From assembly GCF_003286085.1 (NCBI RefSeq), contig NW_020825322.1, positions 744,001 through 808,000 of the forward strand: DNA of 64,000 nucleotides, in the 5' to 3' direction. The translations under genes were made by a program, and so were the position numbers. The notes under the pieces were generated by a model. The model was given only the letters and a program-made list of their open reading frames with translations, did not search any database and was not told where the DNA came from. The stretch comes from Drosophila persimilis (Eukaryota; Arthropoda; Insecta; Diptera; Drosophilidae). Shown one piece after another: positions 37,620 through 51,340 of the stretch; position 1 is the stretch's first letter, and each line of letters begins with the position of its first letter.

Positions 37620-37643
37620 GAGAGAGAGAGAGAGAGAGAGAGG
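37620..37643. repeat. (GA)12 dinucleotide tract
   Basis: Perfect GA run, a potential GAGA-factor binding tract. A CT run of similar length lies at 60288-60311. Confidence 0.9.
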
Positions 37644-37983
37644 GGTAGCCTTCAAGTGGCGCTTCATGAATGGCTTGGCCCGGAGCAGGCTTAATCCCAA
37701 ATTGTATCTTTAAGTTTGGGTGCTGGGTGCTGTCGGTTTTTACGAGTTTCCTGCTCAATGAAGTTGCACGTGCCCCCATCCCAACCCCCCACCCCTGTTC
37801 TTCTCCCTTAATAAATCCTTGAGGTTGTGTAGTTTGGCTTTTCGTTTTCCTTTGTCTGAGAGCTGCTCCCGCAGTCCTTTTATTTAACCGTAGCTCACCC
37901 AAAACCGAGCACCAAACCGAAACACAAGCCCTACGCAAGCTAACCCAATCCAAAGCAACCCTTTCCGACCCGACCTGGCCACC

Positions 37984-38014
37984 TGACCTGTCTTGACCTG
38001 ACCTGATCTGACCC
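37984..38014. promoter_or_regulatory. Cluster of TGACCT nuclear-receptor half-sites
   Basis: TGACCT occurs at 37984, 37994 and 37999, followed by near-matches TGATCT (38004) and TGACCC (38009). The first pair forms a direct repeat with a four-base spacer. The rest overlap by one base as a five-base-period repeat, so a simple-repeat origin is equally possible. Confidence 0.35.
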
Positions 38015-40843
38015 CCAACCAATCTAAGCAGTTGCTAATGGCAAATATACATGGAAATACTCGTATATTGAAATGCACGGGATGAGGACTGGGTCACGTC
38101 TCCGCTGCCTCCTTCTTTGTCGTCGTCCTCGTCCTCGTCGTCGTCTTTGTCTGAGTTCGCTTTACAGCCGTCGGAATCGAGAAAATGGAGAACATGGAAA
38201 TGGAAATGGGAGACAACCTTCAAGAACCACTTTGAAACACCATTTTTCTCAATTAACAAATACGAGCAAATGGTGCGCAATCAGACATTAAACCACTTGT
38301 CGGACCCTAGACCAGACGCCCTCCTCCCTCCCGCTTATCTATCTTTTATCCCTGGTAAAACTCATTTTTATCCCCGAAATGAACGAACTTCTTTGTGCCA
38401 ATATAGGAGTATCAGCTGCAGATTGTTTTTGTGTGGGTTTTCCATTTATTCCGAGTATGATTTCGGTTCCGTTCGGTTCCAAAGTATTCTCTAAACGATT
38501 CCAACTGATTACAGCCATGTTTTACATTCTCCGGCAGCGATTTGTATTCCCCATTCATCCGAAATGTCTCCCCAGAGCTTCGTCTTTGTCGTTGTCTTTG
38601 CTTCTTGGCTAATTGCGTAATTTATTTGGCAGGCTCCTGCCATTCTAGGCATTCTTCCATGCCCCCCTTCATTCGAAATGGAGCTAAATTGTCAATACCA
38701 AATGCCTTTTTAAATTCCAATTGTGTTTGCAGTCAGGCATCGTTTTGTGGCATCAGCTTGGATTTGTTTGCCCCAACAAAAATGGAAGGGGGCGGGGACG
38801 GGGTTCGGGGACGGTTCTAGGGCAGCCACTACTCGGTGGATCTTTTTTGTTGTTGTTGCGAGCGAGTCGCTAAATAAATATGACGCTCGAAAATTGAAAC
38901 CCGGCCATAGCTTCAGCGCCTAGTCCTGCCTGGTCCTGCCTGTCCTCCTGTCGTGCTGGATCTACATGTAAATGATAAAAGATGCCAAATTGCCAGGACT
39001 TTGTGCGGTTGGATGGGCGCTGAATGGGGAGGATGATGATTGGAAATTCACTTCTTTTTCTCTCTCTCTTCCTCTCTGTTTGGTTGGCTCCGTGAAATTG
39101 TTGGGTTTTTGGCGTTATTTTAGGCGCATGGAAATGCGCATAAAAAATATGCAAACACAGCCCACAAAAGCACGTAGATACAGCCAGGACACACACACAT
39201 GGACTACCATCCAAGGCTGAGTAAACATATCAATGCAAAAAAGAAGAGAAAACGGAACCCAAACAAGAGTCAGTTCCATCAGTGTTAAACGGAATCGACT
39301 GGCTCGAGAGCCATGGAAATCCCACATCACTTGGCCATCATCATGACTGGTGGCAACACTCGTACTGTGGAGAGCAGAGCCCATTCTCGTCCACATCCCC
39401 CTCTCTGGCCAGCCAGTTCTTACAGGTGTTGATGATAAAGCGATTAAGGGGACGCCCAACTGCGTGGCTCAGCGAAACGGGAAACACGACTAGCGCTGGA
39501 CCAAAGGAGGCGCCCCAGATTCACACACACCACGTGTGTGTATGTGACGGAGTGGAAGCCTATTCGCCCCAAGACAAGGTCAAGCAGTGCTCAGTGCTAA
39601 ACCGCTTCATCAGCCCCAAAATCATCGGGCATCATTCTACTCAAATCTCCCGCACCAGGAAACTTCCGCTCCACTCCGTATGGGCGTTATGGGGGGTATG
39701 GGGTATGGGAAAGCAGCTCCGCTGGGAGATGAATCCCCAGTACAGAATTGCAGCTACCAGTCCCCTGTGACTCAGCTGTACGTTCAGATCGAGAGTATCT
39801 GCGGGATACGTTTTCAAGCATCTGGGAATAGTCGTAACACTCTCCGCTGCCAGGGTATCCTCTTGCAAATAGGGAAGGAACCAAAAGGAGACCAGACTTT
39901 AGTTTTTGGGGTGGCCGGAGGGCAGAAGGAGGGCGGCCAAAACACGGCAGACGTAGCAGGCAAAACACCCACCGAGTGGCACCCACACACACACACTCAT
40001 GCAAGTGCTACCTCGAAGGTGTATCTGTGTCGGCGCTGTGAGAGCGCGTGTGAGTGCGTACAAACAAGCCATTTCCGGCTGCTGCCTTCCGAGCAGCAAT
40101 TGAGGTCTGCACTGAGAGAAAAACCCTACTCCAGCCATCCAAAAGTTCGAGTTTTTCCAAAAAATGTCTCGAGTCAAGCATTCTTGAAGTTCTTTAAGCT
40201 TCCTTACTTTTGCCACAGTGCGGCTCTGCAGGGTGGGGATGGGGGATGGGGGATGGCAGCTCTTCTTTGGCATCCTCAGCGAAGTAGCAGAAACTGAAAC
40301 AGAAACCAAATGCGAAATCGAGGCACAAGTGCGAGAAGTCCGCGTTGAGCCAGAGGCAAACGCAAACGCAAACGCAGAGGCGGAGGACTGGGACACGTCA
40401 GATAAGCATCGCCGCGAGCAATGCACAAGTGTCCTGGTGCTGGTGCTGGTCCTGGTCCTGGACCGTCATGTGGGGCACAGTGGTGTGGAAGTGAGCCTGG
40501 ATAGGGGCCATTTGGCGGTGCCACCAAGGTATGTAGACTCCTTAAGTAAGCTTCTTTTTTTTCATATATTTTGATAGTCGATACATCCTGGTAATTGATT
40601 CGTTTTCCGATTATTTTTCGAATATTCAATTGGTACAGTTAGATAAGTGTCTTTCGTGTATTTGACGTATTTATTAACCCACATACGTATGTACATAACT
40701 TTGGTATTTTCGGAATCTATCGCTTCCTCCCCAGCAAATTTTCATTTGCCCTCGGACCAATGTGGCCCAGTTTCCAGCTGCCGGGGGATCAAGGCCCCCA
40801 GGGGCGCCCAGAGATGTCCCCCATTTGTAGTCTCAATGTTGCA

Positions 40844-40874
40844 CGACATCGACATCGACATCGACATCGACATC
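40844..40874. repeat. (CGACAT)5 hexamer run
   Basis: Five near-perfect CGACAT units. A related tract lies at 9498-9530. Confidence 0.9.
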
Positions 40875-43800
40875 AGGCATCTGGGGCATCAATTGCCAAT
40901 GCCAAGAGGATAACATTGACGGCAGAGTCCCAATGTCGTTAAGCAAGGACTAAATGCTAATGTGTAATTAGGGTGCCGGCCCCCACTTCCCACTCGTCCT
41001 GTCCTGTCCTTAATGATATCCTATGCGTGTATCTCGACCCTCTTCCTTTCAGTTTGCGGCATGCTTCCTCTGTGGCTGCCTCTGTTCGTACTCCTATTTC
41101 TGGTGCTATTTCTCGTGCTGCTTTCCCAGGGCTTCTCCCGATGCTGGCCAAGTGACTAATGATGAATCAATGGGGTCGGATCAGGATCAGGTGCCCAGAG
41201 ATTAGAGATTAGAGGTGGGTCAGGGGCATAGCAGGGCCACGGCACGCACAAATCGCTTTGTTGTTGTCGCCAGCATGGGGCGCACTTGACAATTTATGGC
41301 ACGCTATTAGCATCACGCATACTCCACTCGGCGAATCCCATTCAAGTTTCGCTTGATAGCTGCGCGATAGCTGCCCCTGATTGATGTACGTCATTTGGCC
41401 ATTTACCCCTAACCCCCATCACCATCCCCATCCCCATCTCCATTCCCATTCCCGTCCACATCGTCAACGTCATCCTCTTGCTATCACTCTCGCTCTAACT
41501 CTCACTCTCTGTTGCGTGCATCCCAATGCAATCTAATTGCCAAAAGGAACTTCTTCCCTTCCAGCTGCCAGGGCGCATTAATCATACGCCGCGTGTGTCG
41601 CAGGCACTTGATAAATGGTAAGCAGCTTGTGCCAGCTTCAAATGCATCTACAAGAGAGGCCACGGGAAAAAGAGAAACAGAAAGGAGAGACTCCGAAGAC
41701 CCGCAGCGTACATTCTTCCACAAAACAATTTGGCAAAGTATGCCCCAGGCAACACGCTGCCACAACAACTTTGGCGGCAACAAATGTCGAGAAGATTCCG
41801 GCGAGCGCTTTCGCATCCACTGGACCAAGAGAGCTGCACCACCCGAATGCCAGCATCAGCTCAGCTGCCATCAGGGTCCAGCAGGACCCATGAGGAGCCG
41901 TCTGCAAGGCAATTCAATGAGTGCTCCGGGCTCAAATGGCAATGAGATTTCGATTCGATTCACTGTTCCACTGCCACGTGCCACGGGCAACGGACCACGA
42001 GCCACGAGCCACCTTTCTGCTACAGAAGCCTTTGCCAGCTTTTCATTCATCAAATTAGCCAGCTAATTACAAGCGAGTCAACTGAAGCCACAGCATCCAG
42101 CTCCGCCGCCACATCCGCCTTCACATCCGCAACAGGATATGCCACAGACACATGCCACCTATACATCAGCTGTTGAAAGCTGTTGAGCGGTGGACAAAAG
42201 GCCCGTAAGCAAAGCCACAACATGCTGGCGGATGTGGACTCTGCAGCGGATTCTGCCTCAACTGAAATGTGTCGAATGCAAATGGCAGTTAATCCCCGCA
42301 TGCTTCGCTCCCTCTAAGCCACACGTGTCCGACTTTGCATCGGTCTATTAGCGTGAATAGGACCTAAGTGAGGGATTAGATCGATGTTGTGACTCCTACG
42401 CCTACACTGTTGCAAGAGTCTTACCGTAGCCTTGCCACTGGTGGCTATGGCAACGACATCAACACCCGTTGATGCGGCTGTTGATGTGGATGCCCTGAGT
42501 GGCAGTACCATCTTACCACCTAAGCGATGATGGATGCGATGCTGCCACAGCAACAATCTTGTTTCGGGATGGTGTTGCTGTTGCCCTCCTCCTCCTCCTC
42601 CTTCTCCTGCTCCTCCTCCACTCCCTTGCGACGGACGCTGTTTCCTATGGAACTTGTGGCATCTTCCGCATCCGACAGGTGAAGCAGCTGCCTCCTCTTC
42701 AGACGAGAGACAGCACTAATCCATGTTCTAATGAAATTATGGCCCCATGCATAGGGGATAACTTTTGATATTTTACATTTAATTTGGCAATAATTAATTG
42801 AATTGTTCGGTGGCTAGACCCGGCCTTAGCTGTTGAAAAGTTTCACCCCTTCCACCCCTCAGAAAGTGCACATTAAGCCAGGCTGCTGTCGCTCCAACGT
42901 GTCGCTTTGCCTGCCATTTCTGCCATGTGCCGAGTGCCGTGTGCCGTGTGCATGTATGTTGCTTGTGTTGCGTAGGCGTGCGTAGGTGTTTTCCATGTGC
43001 ATGCCTGTGCCTGGGCGTACCAGAGATTGTGCGTGTGCGTGTGCGTATAGCCTGCGTGCCGCCATTCCGCCATTAAATGCCGCGACTGTGATTTCAAAGC
43101 TCCAAGAGCTTTGCCCATCTGCGTGCCTCGAGCTGTTGCTTTCCCTTCCCCGCTCCCCTACCCTCCTTACACTCTCTTCTGGTCGGTGGTTTTGGGCTAT
43201 CGCCATGGGTATATGCTCACGCTAGCTGCCTCCGCATCCTGCATCCTGGCCATAGTCCTGGCTCTGACTCTGGCTCTGGCCGTGGCTCGGATTCCGTCCG
43301 CACAACTTTTTCCAACTTTTCTTTATGGTAATTCGGTTTGCTTTTGTTCGGTTTTTATGGCCAGGACTTAGCCCACGTGAATGTCGACGGGATGCAGGAT
43401 GGATGTGGGGCGAAGCGTACTCAGGACTTAGGGCGATCCGTTTATATAGAGTTATAGAGAGGTGTACGTTCAGGGATAGGGATACAGGGATACTGCATCC
43501 TCGCCACGGGGCTCGCCCTAAGCTCGAACAAATGCCAGTTTTTTCCGGTGCCAGTGAAGTGTTCTTTAAATACAACTCAAGCAGCGTTCACTGTGATATT
43601 AGTCGTACCTTGGGTTTGGCCAAGACATCCGGAGGCGGCTAGGAGAGCTTGATGATATTCCTAGAGTAGAGACCATGGATCTGGCATTATGTGATCCCGT
43701 GATCGACAAAAAGTCCACAAGTAATCCAATAACGCAGCGTCTTAAGTCTTCATCAGACAGTCTTGAGGTTTCCCGCACCATCTTTCAAGCAATAATAATA

Positions 43801-43969
43801 ATAATATCTAATATTATACAATGATTAGATAATAATAATGGAAACATTATTGGCTAGAAATATTCCACGGCAGAAATATGAGTCGCCTGAGGCCGCTCTT
43901 CCTCCCGTTAGCGACTCTTCCAAAAAGGTACTTGAAATAGGGTGCCTGCATTCGCAACACCTCCAAGGG

Positions 43970-44041
43970 GCGTCGGTGGTGTAATGGTCAGCATAGTTGC
44001 CTTCCAAGCAGTTGATCCGGGTTCGATTCCCGGCCGACGCA
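43970..44041 (+). tRNA. tRNA-Gly (anticodon TCC)
   Basis: The 7-bp acceptor stem GCGTCGG pairs perfectly with CCGACGC, followed by discriminator A at 44041. The D arm has GGTGTAATGGTCAGC. The anticodon loop is CTTCCAA with TCC at 44003-44005, and its stem GTTGC/GCAGT includes two G-U pairs. The T arm contains the B box GGTTCGATTCC (44020-44030). No intron. It reads glycine GGA/GGG codons. A T7 run at 44049-44055 is a proper Pol III terminator. All structural elements are intact, so it should be functional. A dead fragment of the same tRNA lies at 16962-17010. Confidence 0.97.
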
Positions 44042-44048
44042 CATTTCA

Positions 44049-44055
44049 TTTTTTT
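44049..44055 (+). terminator. Pol III terminator of tRNA-Gly
   Basis: Seven consecutive T, eight bases after the tRNA 3' end. Confidence 0.85.
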
Positions 44056-44505
44056 CTTCCTTTTCTTATTTTTTCGAACCCTGGTACGCTGTTTCCTGGA
44101 GTAAATCTTCTATGGTGGTTATTTTATGTGCTTTTTTTAAGGGAATATTGTATAATATACTTTTTGTATATGCCGGAGATCTGTTAGAGCAAATTGTATT
44201 GGTAGATTTAAAGGTATAGAAGGGTATAGAAACTTCGGTGAGGATCTCTGGTGGATCGCTCTAAGCGTCATCCTAGGATAACCTTCAGCCAGACCAGTCC
44301 CAAGTGGCGGCCTGCGCAGCCCCAGACAGAGGGAACTCCAGCTCCAATGACCCCAAATCGCCATCGAATCCCCCCGAGGGCTGGCTGCATCAACTTTCAC
44401 TTACTCAGCGAATGCGGCTTTGCTCCAGTTTTGTAGCAGATGGGGTCAGGTCAGTGGCAGGCAAGTGGCAAGAAAACATTTGGATAAATTGATTGGTGGC
44501 CTTCC

Positions 44506-44549
44506 CGACCGAACGACCTCCCGACCGACCGACCGAACGACCGACCGCC
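44506..44549. repeat. (CCGA)n tetramer tract
   Basis: Degenerate CCGA units with ACGA and CTCC interruptions. Confidence 0.85.
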
Positions 44550-45692
44550 TTTCTGGCTGCAGAAATGAGAGCACATTCTGCGGCGCCTCCGAGGTGGCGC
44601 TGAGAGTTGGCCTGGACTTGGTCTGGGACTGGGACTGGGACTGGGGCTTGTCCGTGATGCAGATGAAGTTCATTGCCTGCAAACGATGATTGCACAATAT
44701 TTCAATAAGCAGAAGAGGATGGTTGCCTGGTTGGGGGGTGGCTGGGTATTGTTTTACATCCAATGACGTTGGCTGGTTATTAGCCGTCGGTTTGGCATTG
44801 TTGCCAGCAGAAAAATTGATAAGCAAGCTCATGATTGAAAACCAACAAAGCGCACGGCTCAGTACATTTACGAATGCACCCAGGGGGATGCTGATTCAGT
44901 GGCAGGAGGCCACAGTAAAAACGAAAACAATGACGCTGCCGTCTGAATGTTGCACAAAACAGCACACACACACACACAGAGTAGGGGGAAGTGAGGTCGA
45001 AGTGCACCTAATCTGAGCCCCATTTCCCTCCTCCGCCCGCATTGACAGATCCCCATCGATGGAACATTCGCAGACAAATCTCGGGCGGCATTCATCAGAG
45101 TTCATGCCAATCGGCATTGGCGCTTTTGGTGGACTCGATCCTTGAGTCGATTCCGGTTTTAATCTGTGGCAAAATCCTTTCATCGGTGGAGTCCTAACGA
45201 GGCAATAGGATTTTGTGATTGCAGCAAGATAATGCATTCGTAATTTGGAGGAACGGAAACTGCTTGAAAGAATGTTTTGGATAACATGTTTAAGGATATA
45301 CGAAAAGCTCGGACACATATCGGTACATATTTGGTAAATGAGAAAGGGAACGGCAATGGGGATGGGATTCTATTTGATCCATCTTGAAGGATCCTTCTTC
45401 CAGGTGGCGGCATTCCCACGGTGTACGGTCGGGTAGAGCCATAGCCAGAGGTCAGTGGAGGTCCCACATCAAACAGAATTCAAATGATGAGGGATGGGGG
45501 AGATGTGGTCTGAGTCCCTCTTTCTCTCTCTCTCTCTGTCTTTGTGGGCTTGGGATTTGAAATCCCTGGCGAGTGCAAAAGATTAAGATTATGCAAATCG
45601 AAGTACAACATGCAAAATGCAACAGAAGGCAAACCGAACGTCAGAGCGGAACAACGACCACCCACGGATGAGCACTCTGGAGGAGGAGCTCT

Positions 45693-45728
45693 TCTGTATC
45701 TGTATCTGCATCTGTATCTGTATCTGTA
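45693..45728. repeat. (TGTATC)n hexamer run
   Basis: Six units with one TGCATC variant. Complementary GATACA runs occur at 30716-30735, 51950-51985 and 53998-54010. Confidence 0.9.
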
Positions 45729-47963
45729 CATGTGTTTCAGTGTCTGTGTCTGTGTCTGCGTGAGTGGTTTCTGTGTCAACAGTTAACTGACACAACTGAC
45801 AATATGTAAGCTCTCCTGCCAGAAGAAGCCCCAGAAGCTCCTCTACTTCTGCTTCTGCTTCAGCCCGATGCGGAGGCAGTAACAACATTAATGATGTCAG
45901 GGACTCTGAGAAGGACCCGGTGAGCCTGGAGAGGGCTGAAAGGCTGTGCAGATGGATGCTGGATAATCAGAATGCACAATAATGAAATATTCTTCATCAA
46001 AGGGGCACACGTCTGTGCCTCTCAGCCTCTCAGCCTCTCGTGCTCTTTCTCTGGCCGCATGTCGACGGAAATTGATGCATCGGAAGTGGTATTGGGTTCC
46101 GTTGCGGTTCGAAATGCCAGCAAACTGATTAAATTCGATACATTCTGGTTGGTCATGGCTAGGAATCTCATTAATCATAATACTCGAACGCCCCCGCCCC
46201 TGCCCCTTCCCCAGCCAGCACTCCCAGAAGCACACACCCGCACAAGGATATATGTAACATACATATCGGTGCAGCCCTCTGTATTCCAGCGTGAGTTTGG
46301 TTTTAGTTCGGCTCAGCTCTTGGCCAGTCACGGGATTGGCCTCATTAATGTAGGCCCAAAATGTCAAATAAGTGAAGGATATTGCTTTATTTTATGCGAT
46401 TTTATTCGCACGCACACACAGAGCTACACACACACAGCTATAGATACAGATACAGAGAACCGTGTTGCATACACACATACGTCAATCGCAGTCGACTTCG
46501 GCAGAAGAAGAAGCAAAAGCAGAATAAGAAGCAACAGCAGAAGGCACGAGCGAAGGCCTTGCTTTACAAGCTCGAAGATATGATACCCTTTCGGGCAACA
46601 GATGGCTCCTTCATATATGGGATAAGATATCGATGAGATGTCTGCTCATCTGCTGAGGATTTAGGATCAATTCTGAATTGGCAATTGTAGGACATGGGCT
46701 ATGATGCTAATCATTCTTTTATAGGATCTGAAAATTGCATACATCTCGGGAGATATTACAAAAATACTCTTTGGAAGGGTATACAAAGTTGAAGACGCGT
46801 AAATTGGGGTAAAAGTGGGTGGAATCGAAGAGGCTGGAGAGAGTGGCAGAGCGTGGAGAGTGTGAAGAGAGTTGGCAGGCCCAGACGGGGGATGACAAAA
46901 GTGGGGGAGGGGCTCGGAAAGTAAAGAGATAGAAAGAGTGGGAAGAGAGAAGAGGAGCGAGGAGCGAGGGCAGTGGAAGTGGCAGTGGCAGTGGAAGCAA
47001 AATACAAATAATAATAAAAGAAGTTAATGAGATTGGAATACAATAAAACTTAAGCGTATTTTTAAGGTTGAGTTTTGCTCGACTTAAGCCCAGGAAAATC
47101 GATTGTTGCCTCTCCGTCGGTGCGTCAACTGCTGGGCAACGGGCGGCACAGCACACAGTCAACACAGTCTCTGGTCAACACAGGATAACGACAAATTGTT
47201 TGGGCCCTGCGAGGACTTCAGTGCAGGGGTCTGCCGACGGCGACGGGCCACCGACAGCGAAGTTTATGCCGATCCGTGGAGGAGCATGGGTTTGAATGGG
47301 ATGAATGGAAACATGGACAACTACTCAAGAATATAAAATATCTGGCTTAGGTTGCATAAGACTACATAAACGAGTACAGTGTAGAGCCGCTGCCCTTGCC
47401 TAGAAGTACGCGATGTAGGAGTTCGCGTTAAGGAGTGCCGCATAGACATACGTATATCTGGGAACACCCAGCTCCTGCTTTCTGCCTCTCTTTTTCTCAG
47501 CCATGGCCAATGGCACTCCCAGTCTCTTTTCACTCTGTGTTTGGAGTCGGCTCCAAGAGGATGAGCTGGAGGCGAGGCGAGTAAAGTACTTACATCGCAC
47601 AAAGCAGAAGGCACATCTGCAGCAGTAGCGGCAGCAGCATGATGAATCATTGCGTGGCCAGTTATTGGCAGCTCTGGCCACCAGTCGCAGTCCCATCACG
47701 AAGCCCATTCCCAATCCCATTCGATACCATATACAGGCGTCGGCACCGACAGTTGGCTCCCATTAAACTTGGCATTCAAATCACACCGATGCCAGGGTCT
47801 ACGCAAACTTTGGTCCACTCTCGCCTTCCACTCGATTGGACTTTGGGTGGAGATGATGGGTTTAGGAGCGGGAGTTGCGAGTGGGAGTGGGTCAGCAATC
47901 TGTCAATCTGAAACAATTTGCTTATTCACCAAAGTGTGGCCAGAGCAGAACAATAACCGCCGC

Positions 47964-47994
47964 GTGAGGGTGGGGGTGGGGGTGGGGGTGCGGG
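47964..47994. repeat. (GGGGGT)n G-rich run
   Basis: Four to five GGGGGT-like units. Four runs of at least three G make a G-quadruplex possible. Confidence 0.85.
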
Positions 47995-48500
47995 TCTACG
48001 ACTTGGCCAGGACTCGCATAGCAGAACGAAATGCCAGAGTATTGTAAAGAATTTCGCAAGCTTCCTTCCTGATTTGCTTCCGCCAGGACTTCCTCGCTCC
48101 GTTTCCGTTTCGATGACAGTCCCCGAGCCTTCTCTATTCACTTCTCTTCCATCACCTTTTCAACATTCCCTTGCAGTAGCCCCCCGCCAGTACTCCCAGT
48201 ACTCTGGCCAAGAGGGCATGTGTCCTCAAATGGGAATGCGAAAATGAAAAAATGTCCAGTGGCGAAGTGTCTCCTGGCATGCGTTGATTGGCCCATGGCA
48301 TTTAATCACAGCTCCACCTGACCCACTTTGAAGACACAATCTCAAGCCCTCCCTCAATCCGAATGTCAATCCATCTGTGCCTTGGATTGCCTAAGCCACT
48401 TTCGCCTGAGCTCAAACTGAAAACACCCCAAATGAAATCATTCGAAAATTGCATTTGCATTCCCATTTGGAAATTCCTTTAAAAAAAAAAAACCGAAATA

Positions 48501-48527
48501 GGAAAAGGAAAAGGAAAAGGAAAAGAA
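48501..48527. repeat. (GGAAAA)n purine run
   Basis: Four GGAAAA units directly after a 12-base A run. Confidence 0.9.
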
Positions 48528-51159
48528 ACAAGAGCAGCAGACAGCAGACGAAGCTTCTGCAGCGTGTGCAACATCATCTGCCACATCGTCGGAGGAAAGG
48601 AAACCACAGAAGATTAGCAAAAGAATGGCATCGCATCTCGATTGGAATGGCCTAATTAGCCCTAGGAATGTGAAATCAGACCTGAGCAGAGCAGAACACG
48701 AATGCTATGCTGAGTGCTGAAGAGCTTTGTCAGGACTGAGAATGCGGCAGGACGAGGAATGCGAATCCAATCCTCTAGGCCTGATTGCATGCGGAATCTG
48801 TTTGGCCAGGCAGGGCTGTGCTGGTCGGGGCTCTGGTTGCTCAAAGATTTCCCCAATGTCCCAGCATACAGCCAATTATGAGTCTCTTGAACAAGGAGAA
48901 ACCATCAAGATTAAGATAGATTTAAGCCACAAACGAAAAGGATGGCAATAACAATAATATTTGTTAAATGTAAAGCTCAAAAGATAATTCAATAAATAGA
49001 TCACTTGCCAACCAAAGGACAAGGCCATTAAGGCAGAAGCCGATAGGCTTTTAGCATTTGGATACGATTCTACTCGTACTAGTATACTAGTGGCATGTGA
49101 AACTTTTAGTATATAATTTAATTTCGTTTACGGTTACGCCCCTCTTCTGTTCATTGAAAGGTTTTCCTAATTTCCCCGCCATGGGGCAGTGGCAGGTGGG
49201 AAACCTCGCCTCGCTTCAGCTGCGGCTGCTCCCAGCAACTGCCCCAAAGGCAGCAAATGAATTGCATAGGTAAATGGAGTATCGATTTTGGGTGCAACCA
49301 CTAAAACAACAGGCGCTAACATCATCAGCACCAGACGCAGCAGGAGCAACAACAAAACTAAAAACATGATGAGCAACAGTATCTGACAGTTTGCGACATT
49401 GCTGTGGCGTAGTAAAGCAGTGAGGCACTGTGCCACTGTGCCAGTGTGGCAGTGTGGCATGCGGCAGGTGCAGGTGCAGGAGGAGCACCAAAAGCCGCTA
49501 GTCAAACAAAAGGCACAACAAGTTGCACCCAGTCCAGACAGCGGCTGGCAGCAGGACAGTGCCGATAGAATCACAAAAAGATTACTTGACTTCTCCTGAA
49601 AAGTAATTTCGAAGACTCTACACATTAGGTGGACATCTCGGTAAGAGCCGGGCCATGATCGGGAAGCCACAGCAAGAGTACCTGCTATTAGTGTGAGCCC
49701 GACTGTACGTATCTGTGCACACACACACTCGCAATGGCGCAATGGCATTAGTTGGTTCGTGTGTAGGTGCATGTGTCAGAGAATACGTATTTGTTTGTAT
49801 TGGCCTACCACGAAAATTGCAATCAATATGCGGCATGTGCCGCCTCCACACAGAGCCCAGCCACAGGCAGAAGAAGGATAGTCCGTATAGAATGCTATGT
49901 ACATATGCCATGTACAGCGTAGAATGCCCTGTGGGGCATCAGATGCTCAATTGAATATGTATACATATAACTCGAGAATATCAGAGTAAAGATTATATTT
50001 ATATTTTCTATAAGGATCCCGTCGGGAAATACTCGCAGACGAAAGAGCTGCCTGATGATTCGATCCATTAAATTTTTAAGAAGATGGCCTGGAAAACAGT
50101 CTGCAACCACAAATTATTGTCATAAATAACTTATGTACATCTGGCAAATAATTCAATCGTGCCAAAGTAATATCGTAGTTTTTAAATGATTCATTGAGCT
50201 CGAAAAATCGGCCTAATACGTTTCAGAGAGGTTCTCCTCCTCCGCAGTGGTGTGTGACAGAAGCTGACAAGCGAGAAAATCGAACAAAACTTGTTGCTGT
50301 CATAGAGGACACAGGTCCAGGCTCAGAAAGAGTGACAAGACCCATGGGAATGGCCCCAAACTATCCCACATCCCTCTCCTTGAAAGGTCGAGCAAATGTT
50401 TTTCTTGCTGTCCGTCCTGTTTGTGGAAGTTAATACGAGATGAATGAGAAACAATAAAATTAAATTGCTCCACGCTGCTGCCACTCTTTTGACTGGGACC
50501 GCAAAGGGCTAAGAGCCAGCCGGCCAAGGTCATGTGTGTGCCCCAGCTTCTTCTCCTTTATTGAGGGCCCCAAAAGTTGAAAAGAGTTATTAAGGATGTG
50601 CTCATAAATTCATGCACGAGAATGCCTCAAAAAGAGGCACCCCAAACGGGACGAGTCGAGTCGAGCCTGGAAGTGTTGAAGACTCCCCTCGAGAGCTGTT
50701 ATGATGGGGTTTCCGCTCCGTCCCGTTCCGTTGTGACTGCTCGAGGACAAAGGATAGAGGACAGAGGACAGCCAAGAAAAACCATTTGACGCTTCATTTG
50801 AATTTCCAGCGGTTGCCAAGTCAGTTCGCACTAATTAACTGGCTTCAGGACGGGATGGGACATGGGCAGTGAACAGCAGCTAGAGGACGGAACAACAGCA
50901 GCCTGGTTGGGGGGTTGGGGTTGAGGCTTGGGCTGGGGCTGGGGCAAACACCAAAAGAACACATCAATCAATCATCGTCATTGTCATTATCATTAGGCTG
51001 GCAGCGAACAGAGAGAACAGGCGACCAAGTCGCGTTGTTGCTCAGACGATGTCTGCTGGCCATCATCAAATTTTCATTACCATCAATAATAAGCCAGGGC
51101 CAAGAGGAGTCTGCATAGAGCCAGAGCCAGAGCCAGAACCAGGGCCAAAGCCAGTTAGG

Positions 51160-51340
51160 AGTTGAAAGATGAGAGATGAGAGATGAAAGATGGGAAGAGA
51201 GCAGCTGAAAAATGAGAGATGGAATGGGAACAGTTGAGAGATAAGATAAGTACAGATGGGAACAGCTCAGAAGATAGATGTGAGATGAGACAAGGGAACG
51301 ACAGAATACTAGAAAAGAGTACAGATGGGAAATACAAATA
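51160..51340. repeat. Degenerate purine-rich minisatellite
   Basis: About 180 bases made of variants of AGATGAGAGATG, AGATGGGAA and GAACAGCTGA. Phrases recur at roughly 35-60 base spacing, giving a repetitive ISH.S..LFPS pattern on the other strand. The strand is over 80 percent purine by eye. Confidence 0.6.

Larger units (their letters stand above)
35820..43969. other. Gene-poor interval, simple repeats
   Basis: No gene recognised. Open frames at 39282-39770, 39587-40297 and 41512-42066 do not look coding. It contains several tandem repeats, a 17-base G run (37069-37085), a cluster of TGACCT half-sites (37984-38014) and pyrimidine-rich tracts. An AAT-rich stretch (43785-43850) precedes the tRNA gene. 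Confidence 0.55.

Noticed and set aside
43575-43781. Minus-strand frame near the tRNA that could be a transposon remnant
   Set aside because: No recognisable transposase or reverse-transcriptase motif and no terminal repeats.
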